From: Mycolicibacterium vaccae NBRC 14118 = CIP 105934
GTDB lineage: Bacteria > Actinomycetota > Actinomycetes > Mycobacteriales > Mycobacteriaceae
NCBI RefSeq assembly: GCF_001552715.1
Contig: NZ_BCRS01000023.1
Coordinates: 1 to 46,265, forward strand
DNA length: 46,265 nucleotides
Direction: 5' to 3'
Below the pieces are notes generated by a model. It saw only the letters and a list, made by a program, of their open reading frames with translations, was not told where the DNA came from and searched no databases. This document shows, in pieces, positions 15,865 through 24,909 of this stretch (position 1 is its first letter; every line of letters begins with the position of its first letter). A program made the position numbers and the translations under genes.

Positions 15865-17099
15865 GGGACACCGCCCGGGGCAGGCGGATTCGTGGTGGGC
15901 GGCAGCAGCGGCGGCGGTGGCGGCGCGGGGGTGAGCGAACCCGGGGCAGGCCCGACGAGGTCGGGCGGGGGCACCGTGCCGGGTGGCGCGGTCGGGGCGC
16001 CCCAGAACTTGTTTCGCAGCATCATCAGCTCGTAGCTGATACTGCCGACCATGTTGCGGAAGTCCTCCCTGGTCGGCGCGTGACTGCCCGCGTCGGCGGG
16101 ATGGTAGGGATCGGCGAACCCGCCGATGGCCAGGTCGGCCAGGTCGATGTCGACGTGCGCGGCCGTGCCGTTGGTGACCTTCAGCACCGACCCGAACATC
16201 GAGTTGAACTGCTCCAGTGAGGCATTGGGTTCCAGCGACGCGGCGTTGAGTTCGGCCGACAACCGGTTCAGGTCGGCGATCATGCTGCGCGACGGCTCAC
16301 CCCGCACGGACGGCAATTTCGCCAGCTGCAACGTGATCCGGTTGACCTGCGCGACCAGGTCGACGATGCGGCCGGTGTTGTCGGCGACGGTGCCCAGCGC
16401 CGGGCCGGCCGCGGCGATCGCCTCGTCGATGGACTGCTGGCGGGCGGACATGGTGGCGGCCAGATCGCCGGTCCGGGTCAGCGCGCGTTTGACCACCGCC
16501 GAGCGCTCGGACAGGTTCTGGATCAACCGGGTGGACTCGTCGAGGAACTCACCCAGGTCCTCCCCCTTGCCGCCGACGGCCCGGCCCATGCCGTTGACCA
16601 CCTTCGTCAGATTGCGTATCGCCCCGCCGTTGACGAGCAGCGCCGCGGTGCTCAGCACCTCCTCCACCGACGCCGCCGACGCCGTGGCGTCCAGTGGGAT
16701 GACGTCGCCGGGGTTCAGCGCCTTCCAGTCGCCGCCCACCGCCGGAGGACTCAGGGACACGAAGATGTCGCCGAGCGGCGTGGCCGAACGCAACTCCGCC
16801 CTGGTCCCGACCGGGATCTGGACGTCGGAGGCGATCCGCATGTGCACCACGGCCGTGTAGTCCTGGGCCACCATGGAAGCCACCTCGCCCACGTCCGCGC
16901 CGGACAGCCGCACCTTGGCCTTGAACGGCAGGTTCTGCGCATTCGCGAACGTCGCACTGATCGGGTACGTGCTGGCGCCCGCCGACGGCGCGGGCAGCGG
17001 AAGCCGGTCCAGGCCCACCGCACACGACGTCAGCGCTCCCGCCACGCCCAGCGCACCGGCGGCGGCCAGAGCCCGCCGAACCCGTCCCACCACGTTCAC
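15861..17099 (-). CDS. mceE: MCE-family lipoprotein MceE (412 aa)
   Basis: Lipoprotein member of the Mce hexamer. From GTG 17099 the signal peptide ends with the lipobox LTSC, placing the lipidated residue at Cys26. The MCE domain follows (about 40-115, with KAKVRLSGADVGEVASM), then helical repeats, and a proline-rich C-terminus (APPGTVPPPDL onward). The chosen GTG overlaps the mceD stop as GTGA; the frame is open for another 37 codons upstream but those lie inside mceD and carry no signal peptide. Equivalent to LprK-type MceE proteins of M. tuberculosis operons. Confidence 0.92.
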   Translation of the reverse strand: MNVVGRVRRALAAAGALGVAGALTSCAVGLDRLPLPAPSAGASTYPISATFANAQNLPFKAKVRLSGADVGEVASMVAQDYTAVVHMRIASDVQIPVGTRAELRSATPLGDIFVSLSPPAVGGDWKALNPGDVIPLDATASAASVEEVLSTAALLVNGGAIRNLTKVVNGMGRAVGGKGEDLGEFLDESTRLIQNLSERSAVVKRALTRTGDLAATMSARQQSIDEAIAAAGPALGTVADNTGRIVDLVAQVNRITLQLAKLPSVRGEPSRSMIADLNRLSAELNAASLEPNASLEQFNSMFGSVLKVTNGTAAHVDIDLADLAIGGFADPYHPADAGSHAPTREDFRNMVGSISYELMMLRNKFWGAPTAPPGTVPPPDLVGPAPGSLTPAPPPPPLLPPTTNPPAPGGVP

Positions 17100-18202
17100 G
17101 GCCCCAGACCCGCCAATCCCTCGAGCATGCTGGTGATCCCGAAGTCGGGACCGAAGTCCTGGATGGTTCCGGTGGAGCAGCCCAGCTGTTTCATGCCCAG
17201 CAGGTTGCACATCTCCTTGGTGGCCTGCGTGTTCAGTTCGATCTTGTCCAGCACGGGATGCGCTCTGATGGCCTGCTTCTCGGGATCGATCATGTTGTAG
17301 ACGTTGTTGGTCAGCGTGGGCACCAGGTCGAACGCCTCCCCGAGTTCCCTGCGGTAGTCGGCCAGTGCCCGGGTGACGAGCTCGGTGTTGGCCGCGGTCG
17401 ACTTCAGCGACTCCCTGTTGGTCTCCAGCAGATCAGCCGTCCCGGAGAGGATCTGGTTGACCTGCGCGCCGGCGGACCCGCTGCCCAGCTGTTCGGCGGC
17501 CAGCACCGCGCTGAGTTGCCTGATCGCCGAACCGAATTGCCTGATCGTCGCGTCGTTCTCCGCCGCGGCCTTGGTCAGGCTGTCGAGGTTGGTGACGATG
17601 GTGGTGATCGCGTCCCCCGTCGGTGCGCCGCGGTCCCGGCTCAGCGTCAACGCCGTCGACAACTCGCCGAGGGATTCCCGGATGCGGGGGCCGTTGCCGC
17701 TGGTCATCGCGGCGCTGACGCTCACCAGGTCGGCGACCGGCCCGCCGCCGCGGCCGTTGCCCTGCAGTTGCACGGCCAGTTCGTCGATCATCGCCAGCAC
17801 CCGGTCGAACTCGACGGGGGTGCGGGTGCGGGCCAGGCTGAGGGTGTCGCGGTCGGCCAGCGTCGGCCCGCCCCGGTAGGGCGGGGTGAACTCGATGTGA
17901 CGGTCGGTCAGGATCGAGGTCGAGACGGTCACCGCCTGTGCATCGGCCGGGATCTTGACACCGGGATCGATGTGCATCGTGACGTCGACGTACTGACCGG
18001 TGGGGACGATCCTGGTCACCTCGCCGACCCGCATCCCGAGGACGGACACCGCGTTGCCCTCGTAGAGTCCGCTGGCGCTGTCGAATTGGGCGCTGATGAC
18101 CATCCCGCCCTGCTCCGATGCCAACGGTCCGCCCGAGCATCCGCCCGCGCCGAGAGCCATCGCGACGATGACCGCCGCCTTGCCGAGTGTGCGCCCCGTC
18201 AT
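17096..18202 (-). CDS. mceD: MCE-family protein MceD (368 aa), with lipoprotein-like N-terminus
   Basis: Fourth Mce protein by operon order. MCE domain at about residues 35-110 (GNAVSVLGMRVGEVTRIV), then long coiled-coil-prone helices to about 330. From ATG 18202 the N-terminus is MTGRTLGKAAVIVAMALGAG followed by Cys22, which resembles a lipobox (AGGC) rather than the plain membrane anchor usual for MceD. If processed, this operon would have two lipoprotein subunits. Overlaps mceC (ATGA) and mceE (GTGA). The tail has a Cys pair (KEMCNLLG, LGCSTG). Confidence 0.9.
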   Translation of the reverse strand: MTGRTLGKAAVIVAMALGAGGCSGGPLASEQGGMVISAQFDSASGLYEGNAVSVLGMRVGEVTRIVPTGQYVDVTMHIDPGVKIPADAQAVTVSTSILTDRHIEFTPPYRGGPTLADRDTLSLARTRTPVEFDRVLAMIDELAVQLQGNGRGGGPVADLVSVSAAMTSGNGPRIRESLGELSTALTLSRDRGAPTGDAITTIVTNLDSLTKAAAENDATIRQFGSAIRQLSAVLAAEQLGSGSAGAQVNQILSGTADLLETNRESLKSTAANTELVTRALADYRRELGEAFDLVPTLTNNVYNMIDPEKQAIRAHPVLDKIELNTQATKEMCNLLGMKQLGCSTGTIQDFGPDFGITSMLEGLAGLGP

Positions 18203-19245
18203 CGGCAGTCCTCGAAGTAGTTCGGCAGGTTGAACTGTTCGGCACGACCGCTCAACGCGCACATGACCGAGTCGATCAGCGTGCCGCCCGAGGAGGAGAA
18301 GTCGAACTCGTTGCCGTTGCCGGTGGCGTTGGTGAAGTTGCGCAGCGGCACGGGCATCATCTGCAGCGTGTTGCGGAACAACGCGTCGTTCTTGCCGACC
18401 GAGGCCAGGATGCCGTCGAGGTTCGTCAACAGCGCGTCCATCTGGGCGCGGTCACCGACCAGCACCGGCTGCAACTGGTTCACCAGTGTGGTCGTGGCGT
18501 CGACGAGCCGGACGATCATCTGCTTCCGGGCCGCCAGATCGGTCAGCACGTCGCGGCCCTGGGTCATCAGGGTGGCGAGGCTGCGCTGCTGACCACCGAG
18601 CAACTCGGCGATCTGCTGCGTACTGCGCAGCAGGTCCCCGATCTCGTCGCGACGACCGGCCAGGACCGAGGACAGATGCGCCACGTTGTCCAGCGCCTGC
18701 GGCAGAATCTCCGGAGAGCCCTGCAGCTGCTCGGACAGCGAGGTCATCGACTGGGCGATCTTCTCGGCGTCCACCGCTTCGAACGTCGTCGTGGCATCCT
18801 GCAGCGAGTCCTGCAAGGTGTAGGGCACCTCGGTGTTGGCCAGCGGGATGCGCTTGTCGGTCAGCTCGCCGGATCCGGCGGGCTTGAGCTCGACGTACCG
18901 CGCGCCGAGCAGCGTGGTGAGCTTGATCCCGGCGCGGCTCGCCGCACCGAGGTGGACGTTCCTGTCGACCTCCAGCGTGACCACCACTTTGTCCCCGGCC
19001 AGCCGAAGCCCCTTCACCGAGCCGACGTGGACGCCGGCCACGGTCACCTGATCGCCGGCGCTCAGTCCGGCCGCCTGCGCGAAATCCGCGTCGTAGGTGG
19101 TCTTGCCGAGGCCGAGGCGCTGCACGCCGAGCAGCCCGCCCAGCGTCACCACGATGACCAGCACCGAGATGATCCCCAACCGCAGGGTGCCGTGGTGTTC
19201 GATCGGCGTGCGGAACACCGTCGTGAGCCTCGCCGGGGCGCTCAT
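18199..19245 (-). CDS. mceC: MCE-family protein MceC (348 aa)
   Basis: Third Mce protein. A transmembrane anchor at about residues 22-44 (LGIISVLVIVVTLGGLLG) is followed by the MCE domain (GDQVTVAGVHVGSVKGLRL, about 62-80, continuing to about 135) and a helical region with repeated Leu/Gln. C-terminal NYFEDCR ends with a Cys, paired likely with MCALSG. ATG 19245 overlaps the mceB stop (ATGA); ATG 19251 two codons upstream is equally possible. Part of the lipid conduit formed with MceA, B, D, E and F. Confidence 0.92.
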   Translation of the reverse strand: MSAPARLTTVFRTPIEHHGTLRLGIISVLVIVVTLGGLLGVQRLGLGKTTYDADFAQAAGLSAGDQVTVAGVHVGSVKGLRLAGDKVVVTLEVDRNVHLGAASRAGIKLTTLLGARYVELKPAGSGELTDKRIPLANTEVPYTLQDSLQDATTTFEAVDAEKIAQSMTSLSEQLQGSPEILPQALDNVAHLSSVLAGRRDEIGDLLRSTQQIAELLGGQQRSLATLMTQGRDVLTDLAARKQMIVRLVDATTTLVNQLQPVLVGDRAQMDALLTNLDGILASVGKNDALFRNTLQMMPVPLRNFTNATGNGNEFDFSSSGGTLIDSVMCALSGRAEQFNLPNYFEDCR

Positions 19246-20291
19246 CGGCATTTCGCGCTCTGCTGGATCTTGCCGCCGGGAGTCGCGTTCCGGACGATCG
19301 CGTCGATCAGACTGTCGATCCGCGGGAACTGACTGACCGTCAGATGACAGGCGTAGATGTCCAGATACGTACCGCCCTGGCTGATTCGGGCGAGTCCCTT
19401 GAGCATCAGCGGGGTGTTGAATCCCATGTAGGCGAAGGCCTGCTTGTTGTCCATGAAGTGCTTGGCGAATCCGGGTTCCCGGGCCAGCCACTCGCGCAGG
19501 TCGGGCTGCACGTCGGTGATCACCTTCGCCAGCCGCTCACCGACGATGCCCACCTGATCCATCGAGGTGACGAATTCCTCTCGGCGTGCGGCGAATCCGC
19601 CGAACACCGCCTCTGCGGAATCGATGGTGGACTTCAGGTCGCCGTCGCGTTCGGCCAGCGAACCCACCACGGAGTTGAGGTTGACCAGCACGCTCTCCAG
19701 GATCTGGTCGGTCCCGGAGTACGACTGGGCCAGCCGGGTGGTTTCGGAGATCAACATCGTCAGCGCGCCGGTGTCGCCCTGGGTGGAGCGCACGATCGCC
19801 GTCGTGAGATTGTCGACCTGGTCGGGGTTGAGCAATGCGAACAGCGGCTCGAAGCCGTTGAGCAGGTTCGAGATGTCGAACGACGGTTCGGTGCGCTCGA
19901 CGGGGATCACCGCGCCGGCGGGGAGTACAACCGGTTCGCTCGGGTCGGTGGAGTGGTCGCCGAGCGACAGGCCGACATAGCGCTGGCCGATGATGTTCTG
20001 GTAGACGATGGACGCCTTGGTGTTTCCGTAGAGCACCTGTTCGGACTGCACGCGGAACCCGACCCTGGCCATGTCGCCGTCGAGGGCCACCTCGTCGACG
20101 CGGCCGACCTTGACTCCTGCCATCCGGACTTCGTCGCCGACCTTCAGGCCGGACACATCGGTGAACATCGCGCTGTAGGACTCGGTGGCACCACCGACGT
20201 TGCGCTGCAGCGTGACGAAGACCGTCCAGATCAGCGCCAGGCAGACCGACAGGAACACGCATACCCAGATCAGCGGGCGCCGGTAACTCAC
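19242..20291 (-). CDS. mceB: MCE-family protein MceB (349 aa)
   Basis: Second Mce protein. N-terminal anchor at about residues 7-27 (LIWVCVFLSVCLALIWTVFV), MCE domain at about 35-115 (VGDEVRMAGVKVGRVDEV and YVGLSLGD), then helices with the family's NLLNGFEPLFALLNPDQVD segment, which is characteristic of MceB. GTG 20291 overlaps the mceA stop (GTGA). C-terminal DIYACHLTV and SAKCR provide a possible disulfide. The upstream open frame lies in mceA and is not used. Confidence 0.93.
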   Translation of the reverse strand: MSYRRPLIWVCVFLSVCLALIWTVFVTLQRNVGGATESYSAMFTDVSGLKVGDEVRMAGVKVGRVDEVALDGDMARVGFRVQSEQVLYGNTKASIVYQNIIGQRYVGLSLGDHSTDPSEPVVLPAGAVIPVERTEPSFDISNLLNGFEPLFALLNPDQVDNLTTAIVRSTQGDTGALTMLISETTRLAQSYSGTDQILESVLVNLNSVVGSLAERDGDLKSTIDSAEAVFGGFAARREEFVTSMDQVGIVGERLAKVITDVQPDLREWLAREPGFAKHFMDNKQAFAYMGFNTPLMLKGLARISQGGTYLDIYACHLTVSQFPRIDSLIDAIVRNATPGGKIQQSAKCR

Positions 20292-21676
20292 GGGTTCTCC
20301 CTTCCCGGTGCGACGGGCTGCGCCTCGGCCGGCAGCAGCGGCAGCGCCGGCGCGGCCGCGCCGGGGACCGGTGCGGGCTCCGGCACGACATGCACGGTGT
20401 TGCCCCGGGCCACCGGCCCGAGCAGGATTTCGGACGCGGCATTGGGCTCGGGGCCGAGGAGTTCGGCGATCGCTGCCCGCTCCTGTGCGCTGCCCACCGG
20501 TCCGACGTTGCCGCCGGGCCGCGTCGGGGTCAGTGGGTAGTTGCGCGGATCGGTCATCGGCGCCAGCGCGGGCACGTCCTGGGTGACGGGCGCGGTCGTG
20601 CAGCTGGGACCCTCGAGCTCGCCGTAGCGCGGGCAGTCCTGCCGGGTGTACATCCGGTTCGGGGTGAACACCAACATGAATTTCCCTGTGCCGTGGTTCC
20701 TGTCGGGATTCCACACCTCGTCGAAGAAGCGGGTGGACAGGGTGTTGATCCGGGTGACGATGGCCGGGAACTCGGCTCCGCCGTCGGCGATCACGCCGAG
20801 CACCGGGGACAGCTGGGTGGTGATCCCGATCAGCCGGTCGGTGTGGTTCTCGAACGCCGTGCCCATCGCGCCGAACGCGGTGTGCCCGGCGGACAGGAAG
20901 TTCGCCAGCTCGCGGCGCTTCTCGGCGACGGTGCGCATCGGCACCACAGCCTGGTGGACGGCGTCGAGGAGCTCCGGCGACGAGGACTGCAGGCCCTGCA
21001 ACGCATCCGAGAGCACCGCCAGCGTCGGCTCGGTGCCGTCGTCCACCATGAGGTCGTTGAGCTGGTCGACGATGCGCTTGGCGCCGCCGCCCGCATGGGT
21101 CAGCTCGTCACCTCGGCCGCTGGTGGCCTCGGCGACCGCCGCGAGCACACCGACGCTGTCGTCGGATCCGGGCCGGCCGGCCGCTCCGAGCACGTTGCGC
21201 AGCTTGGTCAGCGCGGTCTGGAACTGGACGGTGGCCAGGCTCTGGTCCTGCACGATCTCCGAACCGGTGCGCAGTGCGGGCGCCGGCCCGTTGTCGACGA
21301 GCTGGATCGACGACACCGCGAACACGTTTCCGGGCACTACGCGGGCGGTCACCGTCGCCGGGATGTGCTGTGCAAAGCGGGGATCGAGAGTCAATGCGAC
21401 GGTGTTCGTGCCGCCGTCGAGCGCCGGTTCCACACCGTCGACCCTGCCGACGAGCGCTCCGCGGAACTTGACGTCGGAACCCTGCGGCAGACCGTCGCCG
21501 ACGTCGTCGAGCAGGGCGAGCACCTGCACGTGGCCGGAGAACATCCCCTCGGACTTCGCGACGGCCCCGGCGGCCAGCAGCGCCGTGCCGACCAGCAGCG
21601 CGACTCCGCGCAGCAGCAGCTGCCGGTGCGAGACCTCCTTGGCCGCCGACTCGAACCTCTGCACCATCTCAGCCAC
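20288..21676 (-). CDS. mceA: MCE-family protein MceA (462 aa)
   Basis: First Mce protein. N-terminal anchor at about residues 21-40 (LLRGVALLVGTALLAAGAVA), MCE domain at about 50-125 (SDVKFRGALVGRVDGV and GNVFAVSSIQLVDNG), a long helical region, then Cys-containing TRQDCPRYGELEGPSC and a proline-rich tail. GTG 21676 overlaps the yrbEB stop by 8 nt; the ATG at 21667 just after that stop is an alternative that removes three residues. Operon order and length fit MceA. No MceG-type ATPase is present in the window; in mycobacteria that subunit is usually encoded elsewhere and shared. Confidence 0.92.
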   Translation of the reverse strand: MAEMVQRFESAAKEVSHRQLLLRGVALLVGTALLAAGAVAKSEGMFSGHVQVLALLDDVGDGLPQGSDVKFRGALVGRVDGVEPALDGGTNTVALTLDPRFAQHIPATVTARVVPGNVFAVSSIQLVDNGPAPALRTGSEIVQDQSLATVQFQTALTKLRNVLGAAGRPGSDDSVGVLAAVAEATSGRGDELTHAGGGAKRIVDQLNDLMVDDGTEPTLAVLSDALQGLQSSSPELLDAVHQAVVPMRTVAEKRRELANFLSAGHTAFGAMGTAFENHTDRLIGITTQLSPVLGVIADGGAEFPAIVTRINTLSTRFFDEVWNPDRNHGTGKFMLVFTPNRMYTRQDCPRYGELEGPSCTTAPVTQDVPALAPMTDPRNYPLTPTRPGGNVGPVGSAQERAAIAELLGPEPNAASEILLGPVARGNTVHVVPEPAPVPGAAAPALPLLPAEAQPVAPGRENP

Positions 21677-22523
21677 CGAGCCTCGCGCCGGAACCGATGC
21701 CCCAGAGGCCGATGGTGAGAAGCAGGTTCACGATGATCATCACCGAGATGCTGGCGCGCATCGCGCGGCCTGCGGCCACACCCACTCCCTGCGGGCCGCC
21801 GCTGGCGAAATAGCCGTAGTAGCACTGGATCGTCGTCGTGATGGTGACGAAGACGATCGCCTTGCAGACCGAGTACAGGATGTCTGAACCGGTGAGCACC
21901 AACCGGAAGTAGTGATCGTAGGAGCCCGCCGACAGTCCGCCCGCGACGCTGACGACGGTCTGGACCGCCGCGTAGTTGATCAGCAGACACAGGATGTAGA
22001 GCGGGATGATCGCCACCACCGACGCGAGCAGCCGGGTGGTGATCAGGTATGGAATCGGCCGGATCGCCAGCGATTCCATCGCGTCGATCTCCTCGGAGAT
22101 GCGCATCGAGCCCAGCTGCGCGGTGAACCGGCAGCCCGCCTGCGCGGCGAACGCCAGCGCCGCCATCACAGGCGCCAACTCGCGCGTCGACACCGTCGAG
22201 GACAGCAGGCCCGCGGCGGGTTCCATACCGAGCAGGTGCAGGGCCTGCAGCCCCTCGATGCCGACGATCGCGCCGGCCGATGCGCCGAGCAGAATGATCA
22301 CCCACGCCGTCCCGCCGCCGACCACGATGGATCCGTTGCCCCAGGTGACGTCGGACAGGATGGTCAGGAAGGCCTTGCGGTAGCGCGTGAGCGTCACCGG
22401 GATCCCGGCCACCGCGCGGATGAAGAACGTCAGCATGTGGCCCAGGCGGATACCGCCACCGGCCACCGCCGTCGACGCGACCACCAGTGGCCGGACCCCG
22501 CGCGGGTAGTACGGTGCCGCCAT
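21669..22523 (-). CDS. yrbEB: YrbE/MlaE-family ABC permease, YrbEB (284 aa)
   Basis: Integral membrane permease of the Mce importer. About five to six hydrophobic helices; the family's cytosolic coupling motif appears as EEIDAMESLAIRP, matching the EExDAL...GI pattern of MlaE/YrbE that contacts the ATPase. ATG 22523 shares one base with the yrbEA stop (TGATG). Its C-terminal GIGSGARLGG overlaps the mceA start. It should form a heterodimer with YrbEA in the inner membrane and receive substrate from the Mce hexamer. Confidence 0.94.
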   Translation of the reverse strand: MAAPYYPRGVRPLVVASTAVAGGGIRLGHMLTFFIRAVAGIPVTLTRYRKAFLTILSDVTWGNGSIVVGGGTAWVIILLGASAGAIVGIEGLQALHLLGMEPAAGLLSSTVSTRELAPVMAALAFAAQAGCRFTAQLGSMRISEEIDAMESLAIRPIPYLITTRLLASVVAIIPLYILCLLINYAAVQTVVSVAGGLSAGSYDHYFRLVLTGSDILYSVCKAIVFVTITTTIQCYYGYFASGGPQGVGVAAGRAMRASISVMIIVNLLLTIGLWGIGSGARLGG

Positions 22524-23371
22524 CAGAGAGCCACCTTCGGGAACAGCAGCACATACATCTGGGTGAACACCACGTTGGTGATCATCAGCAGCAGGATCGA
22601 GGCGACCACGGTGGCGTTGACAGAGTTCGCCACGCCCGCAGGCCCGCCCTTGGTGGTCAACCCTTTGTCGCACGCGACGATCGCGACGATCGCGCCGAAG
22701 ACCACCGCCTTGATCAACGTCAGAACCAGGTCACCGACCGTCGCGAAGGATGCGAACGTGGTCACGAAACTGCCCGGCGCGCCGTCCTGGGCGAAGGTGT
22801 TGAACAGATAGCCCGCCAGGAACCCGATGAAGCACACCAGCCCGGTCAGCGCGACACCCACCACGATCGCGGCCGCCAGGCGCGGCACCACCAGCCTGCG
22901 GATCGCCGAGATCCCCATCACCTCAAGGGCATCCACCTCGTCACGGATCGTCCGGGAGCCGAGGTCGGCGCAGATCGCCGACCCGACCGCCGAGGCCATC
23001 AGCAGCGCGGCCACCAGGGGTGCGCCCTGACGGATGACCGCGAGCCCGCTGGCCGCACCGGCCAGCGACGTCGCCCCGACCTGGCCGGCCAGCAGCGCGA
23101 ACTGGATCTGCAGGGTCACGCCGATGGGAATGGCCACACACATCGTCGGCAACATGGCGGTCGATGCCATGAAGGATGCCTGCTGGATGAACTCCCCGAA
23201 CGGAAAACGCCACCTGGCGATATCGAAGATCAGGTACTGCAGCGAACGCAATCCCAGGATGCACTGGCTGCCCACGGTTTCCAGCGACGCTACGGGATGC
23301 CGCCTGGCATAGCCCTTCGTCCACTCACCGACCTCACCGAGCGGTGAGGGCATGTCCCGTGTTGTCACCAT
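22523..23371 (-). CDS. yrbEA: YrbE/MlaE-family ABC permease, YrbEA (282 aa)
   Basis: Partner permease of the Mce importer. The coupling motif DEVDALEVMGISAIRRL is the YrbE/MlaE signature; several transmembrane helices surround it (for example AAIVVGVALTGLVCFIGFLA). ATG 23371 is used; it follows the small 94-aa gene by 27 nt. It is the first of ten tightly packed genes (yrbEA to the secreted RsiV-like protein) that all appear co-transcribed with the amidohydrolase and acyl-CoA dehydrogenase upstream. Confidence 0.94.
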   Translation of the reverse strand: MVTTRDMPSPLGEVGEWTKGYARRHPVASLETVGSQCILGLRSLQYLIFDIARWRFPFGEFIQQASFMASTAMLPTMCVAIPIGVTLQIQFALLAGQVGATSLAGAASGLAVIRQGAPLVAALLMASAVGSAICADLGSRTIRDEVDALEVMGISAIRRLVVPRLAAAIVVGVALTGLVCFIGFLAGYLFNTFAQDGAPGSFVTTFASFATVGDLVLTLIKAVVFGAIVAIVACDKGLTTKGGPAGVANSVNATVVASILLLMITNVVFTQMYVLLFPKVAL

Positions 23372-23398
23372 TGACTCCCGGTCCCCCGTCCTCGCTTC

Positions 23399-23683
23399 TC
23401 AGCGCCACCGGGGGCGTTGCTCAGATGGTGGGCCCGCCAGGGAGCCGAACCGCCTGGTGAACGACTCGTTCGTCTGCTGCTCCCGCCGGTAGCGGTCCCC
23501 GCTCTCCCGCAGCAACTCGATCCGGCCCTCGATGCGGGCGATCTCGTCGGTGTCCGACGGTGTCCGGGCGCGAACCCGCGCCAACTGCCCGGTGGCCTCG
23601 GCCAGCTCCTCTGCCAGCCTGGCCGCCACCTCACCGAAGGTCAGCAGGTCGTAATCATCGGTCTCGGGCCGCGGCTCGGTCAT
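23399..23683 (-). CDS. Small charged coiled-coil protein of unknown function (94 aa)
   Basis: A 94-aa soluble protein with no signal peptide. Residues about 15-70 are one long charged helix (FGEVAARLAEELAEATGQL, DEIARIEGRIELLRESGDRY) with heptad-like Leu/Ile spacing, so it probably forms a coiled coil or helical hairpin; the tail is basic (RRFG ... RPRWR). ATG 23683 overlaps the amidohydrolase stop (ATGA) and it ends 27 nt before yrbEA, so it is translated with both. No family recognised. Its fixed place between a hydrolase and the Mce permease suggests an adaptor or regulator of one of them. Confidence 0.75.
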   Translation of the reverse strand: MTEPRPETDDYDLLTFGEVAARLAEELAEATGQLARVRARTPSDTDEIARIEGRIELLRESGDRYRREQQTNESFTRRFGSLAGPPSEQRPRWR

Positions 23684-24840
23684 CGGCCCTCCCCGAAGTG
23701 CAGGAGTGCACGCGCATTGAGTTCGACGATACGGTGCACGTCGTCGTCGCTGACCGAGACAAGGTTCTCGGCGATCCGCTTGCGGCTGTTGGGCCAGTTC
23801 GAATCGGAGTGCGGGTAGTCGACCTCGACGAGGATGTTCGCCACGCCGATCGTGTCCCGGGCGTCGATCCCGTGCACGTCGTCGATGAAGCAGCCCCAGA
23901 AGTGCCTCCGGAACAGGTCCGAGGGCCGGTCGGTGCGGCTGATCTTCTGATACCACCGGTGCCGCTCCCAGGTGTAGTCCAGCCGCTCCAGCAGATAGGG
24001 AATCCAGCCGATTCCGCCTTCGGACAGCATGAACTTCAGGTTCGGGTGTCGTTGCAGCACACCGGAGAACACCAGGTCGGCGGTGCTCCACATCAGGTTC
24101 GTCGAAAACGTCGCGATGGCCACGGCGAACGGCGCGTTGGGGTCGTAGGAGCCGGCCGCGAACGAGAAACCCGGGACGTAGCCGCCAGAGCCGAAATGCA
24201 GACACACCGGCATGTCCGCGGCTTCGAGGGCATCCCAGAGCACCTCCCAGTGGGACGGGTCGTGGAAGGACGGCAGGCCCAGCGGGACGGGGCTGTCGGG
24301 AAAGGACACCGCCTTGGTGCCGAGGCGCGCCAGCCGCTCGACCTCGGCGGCAGCCCGCACGGGATCCCAGGTGGGCAGAATCCCCAACGGAATCAACCGG
24401 TCCGGCGCCGTTGCGCACCATTCGTCGATCTGGAAGTCGTTCCAGGCGCGCACGCACGCCAGCGCGAGCTCCTTGTCCCGGGCGCGCTGGAAGACGCCGC
24501 CACCGAATCCCGGGAAGGACGGGAAGGCCAGCGCGGCGTGGACGCCGTCGATGTCCATGTCCTTGATCCGTTCGGCGGGGTCGTAGCACCCCGGGATCAT
24601 CTGGTCGTAGCGGACGGGCTCCATCCCGTACTCCGCCGGCGGTTTGCCGGCGACCGCGTTGAGCCCGATCTGCGGATAAAGTTGCCCTTCGTAGCGCCAC
24701 ACATGGTGGCCCTCAGCGGTTTCGATGATCTGCGGCCCGGTCTCGCGGTACCTCTCGGGCAACCGGTCCTGCCACACCTGGGGATGCTCGATGACGTGGT
24801 CGTCCACCGAGATGATCTTCATCCAGTCCTGTAACGGCAT
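23680..24840 (-). CDS. Amidohydrolase-2 family metal-dependent hydrolase/decarboxylase-like protein (386 aa)
   Basis: TIM-barrel protein of the amidohydrolase_2 (ACMSD-like) type. The first metal motif is seen as SVDDHVIEH near residues 11-19, a barrel His in CLHFGSGG, and SEGGIGW and VEVDYPHSDSNWP supply further conserved residues. Such proteins in actinobacteria include hydrolases, hydratases and decarboxylases of cyclic acids, so the reaction is not decidable here. It lies 69 nt downstream of an acyl-CoA dehydrogenase and overlaps the 94-aa gene, making it part of the mce operon's enzyme head. ATG 24840 with GGAGGACAGGCA upstream supports the start. Confidence 0.9.
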   Translation of the reverse strand: MPLQDWMKIISVDDHVIEHPQVWQDRLPERYRETGPQIIETAEGHHVWRYEGQLYPQIGLNAVAGKPPAEYGMEPVRYDQMIPGCYDPAERIKDMDIDGVHAALAFPSFPGFGGGVFQRARDKELALACVRAWNDFQIDEWCATAPDRLIPLGILPTWDPVRAAAEVERLARLGTKAVSFPDSPVPLGLPSFHDPSHWEVLWDALEAADMPVCLHFGSGGYVPGFSFAAGSYDPNAPFAVAIATFSTNLMWSTADLVFSGVLQRHPNLKFMLSEGGIGWIPYLLERLDYTWERHRWYQKISRTDRPSDLFRRHFWGCFIDDVHGIDARDTIGVANILVEVDYPHSDSNWPNSRKRIAENLVSVSDDDVHRIVELNARALLHFGEGR

Positions 24841-24909
24841 TGCCTGTCCTCCGAGTCCACAACTTCTGTCCGCAACTTCTGCCGACGGCCGGTGTCCCGG
24901 CCGTGTCCG

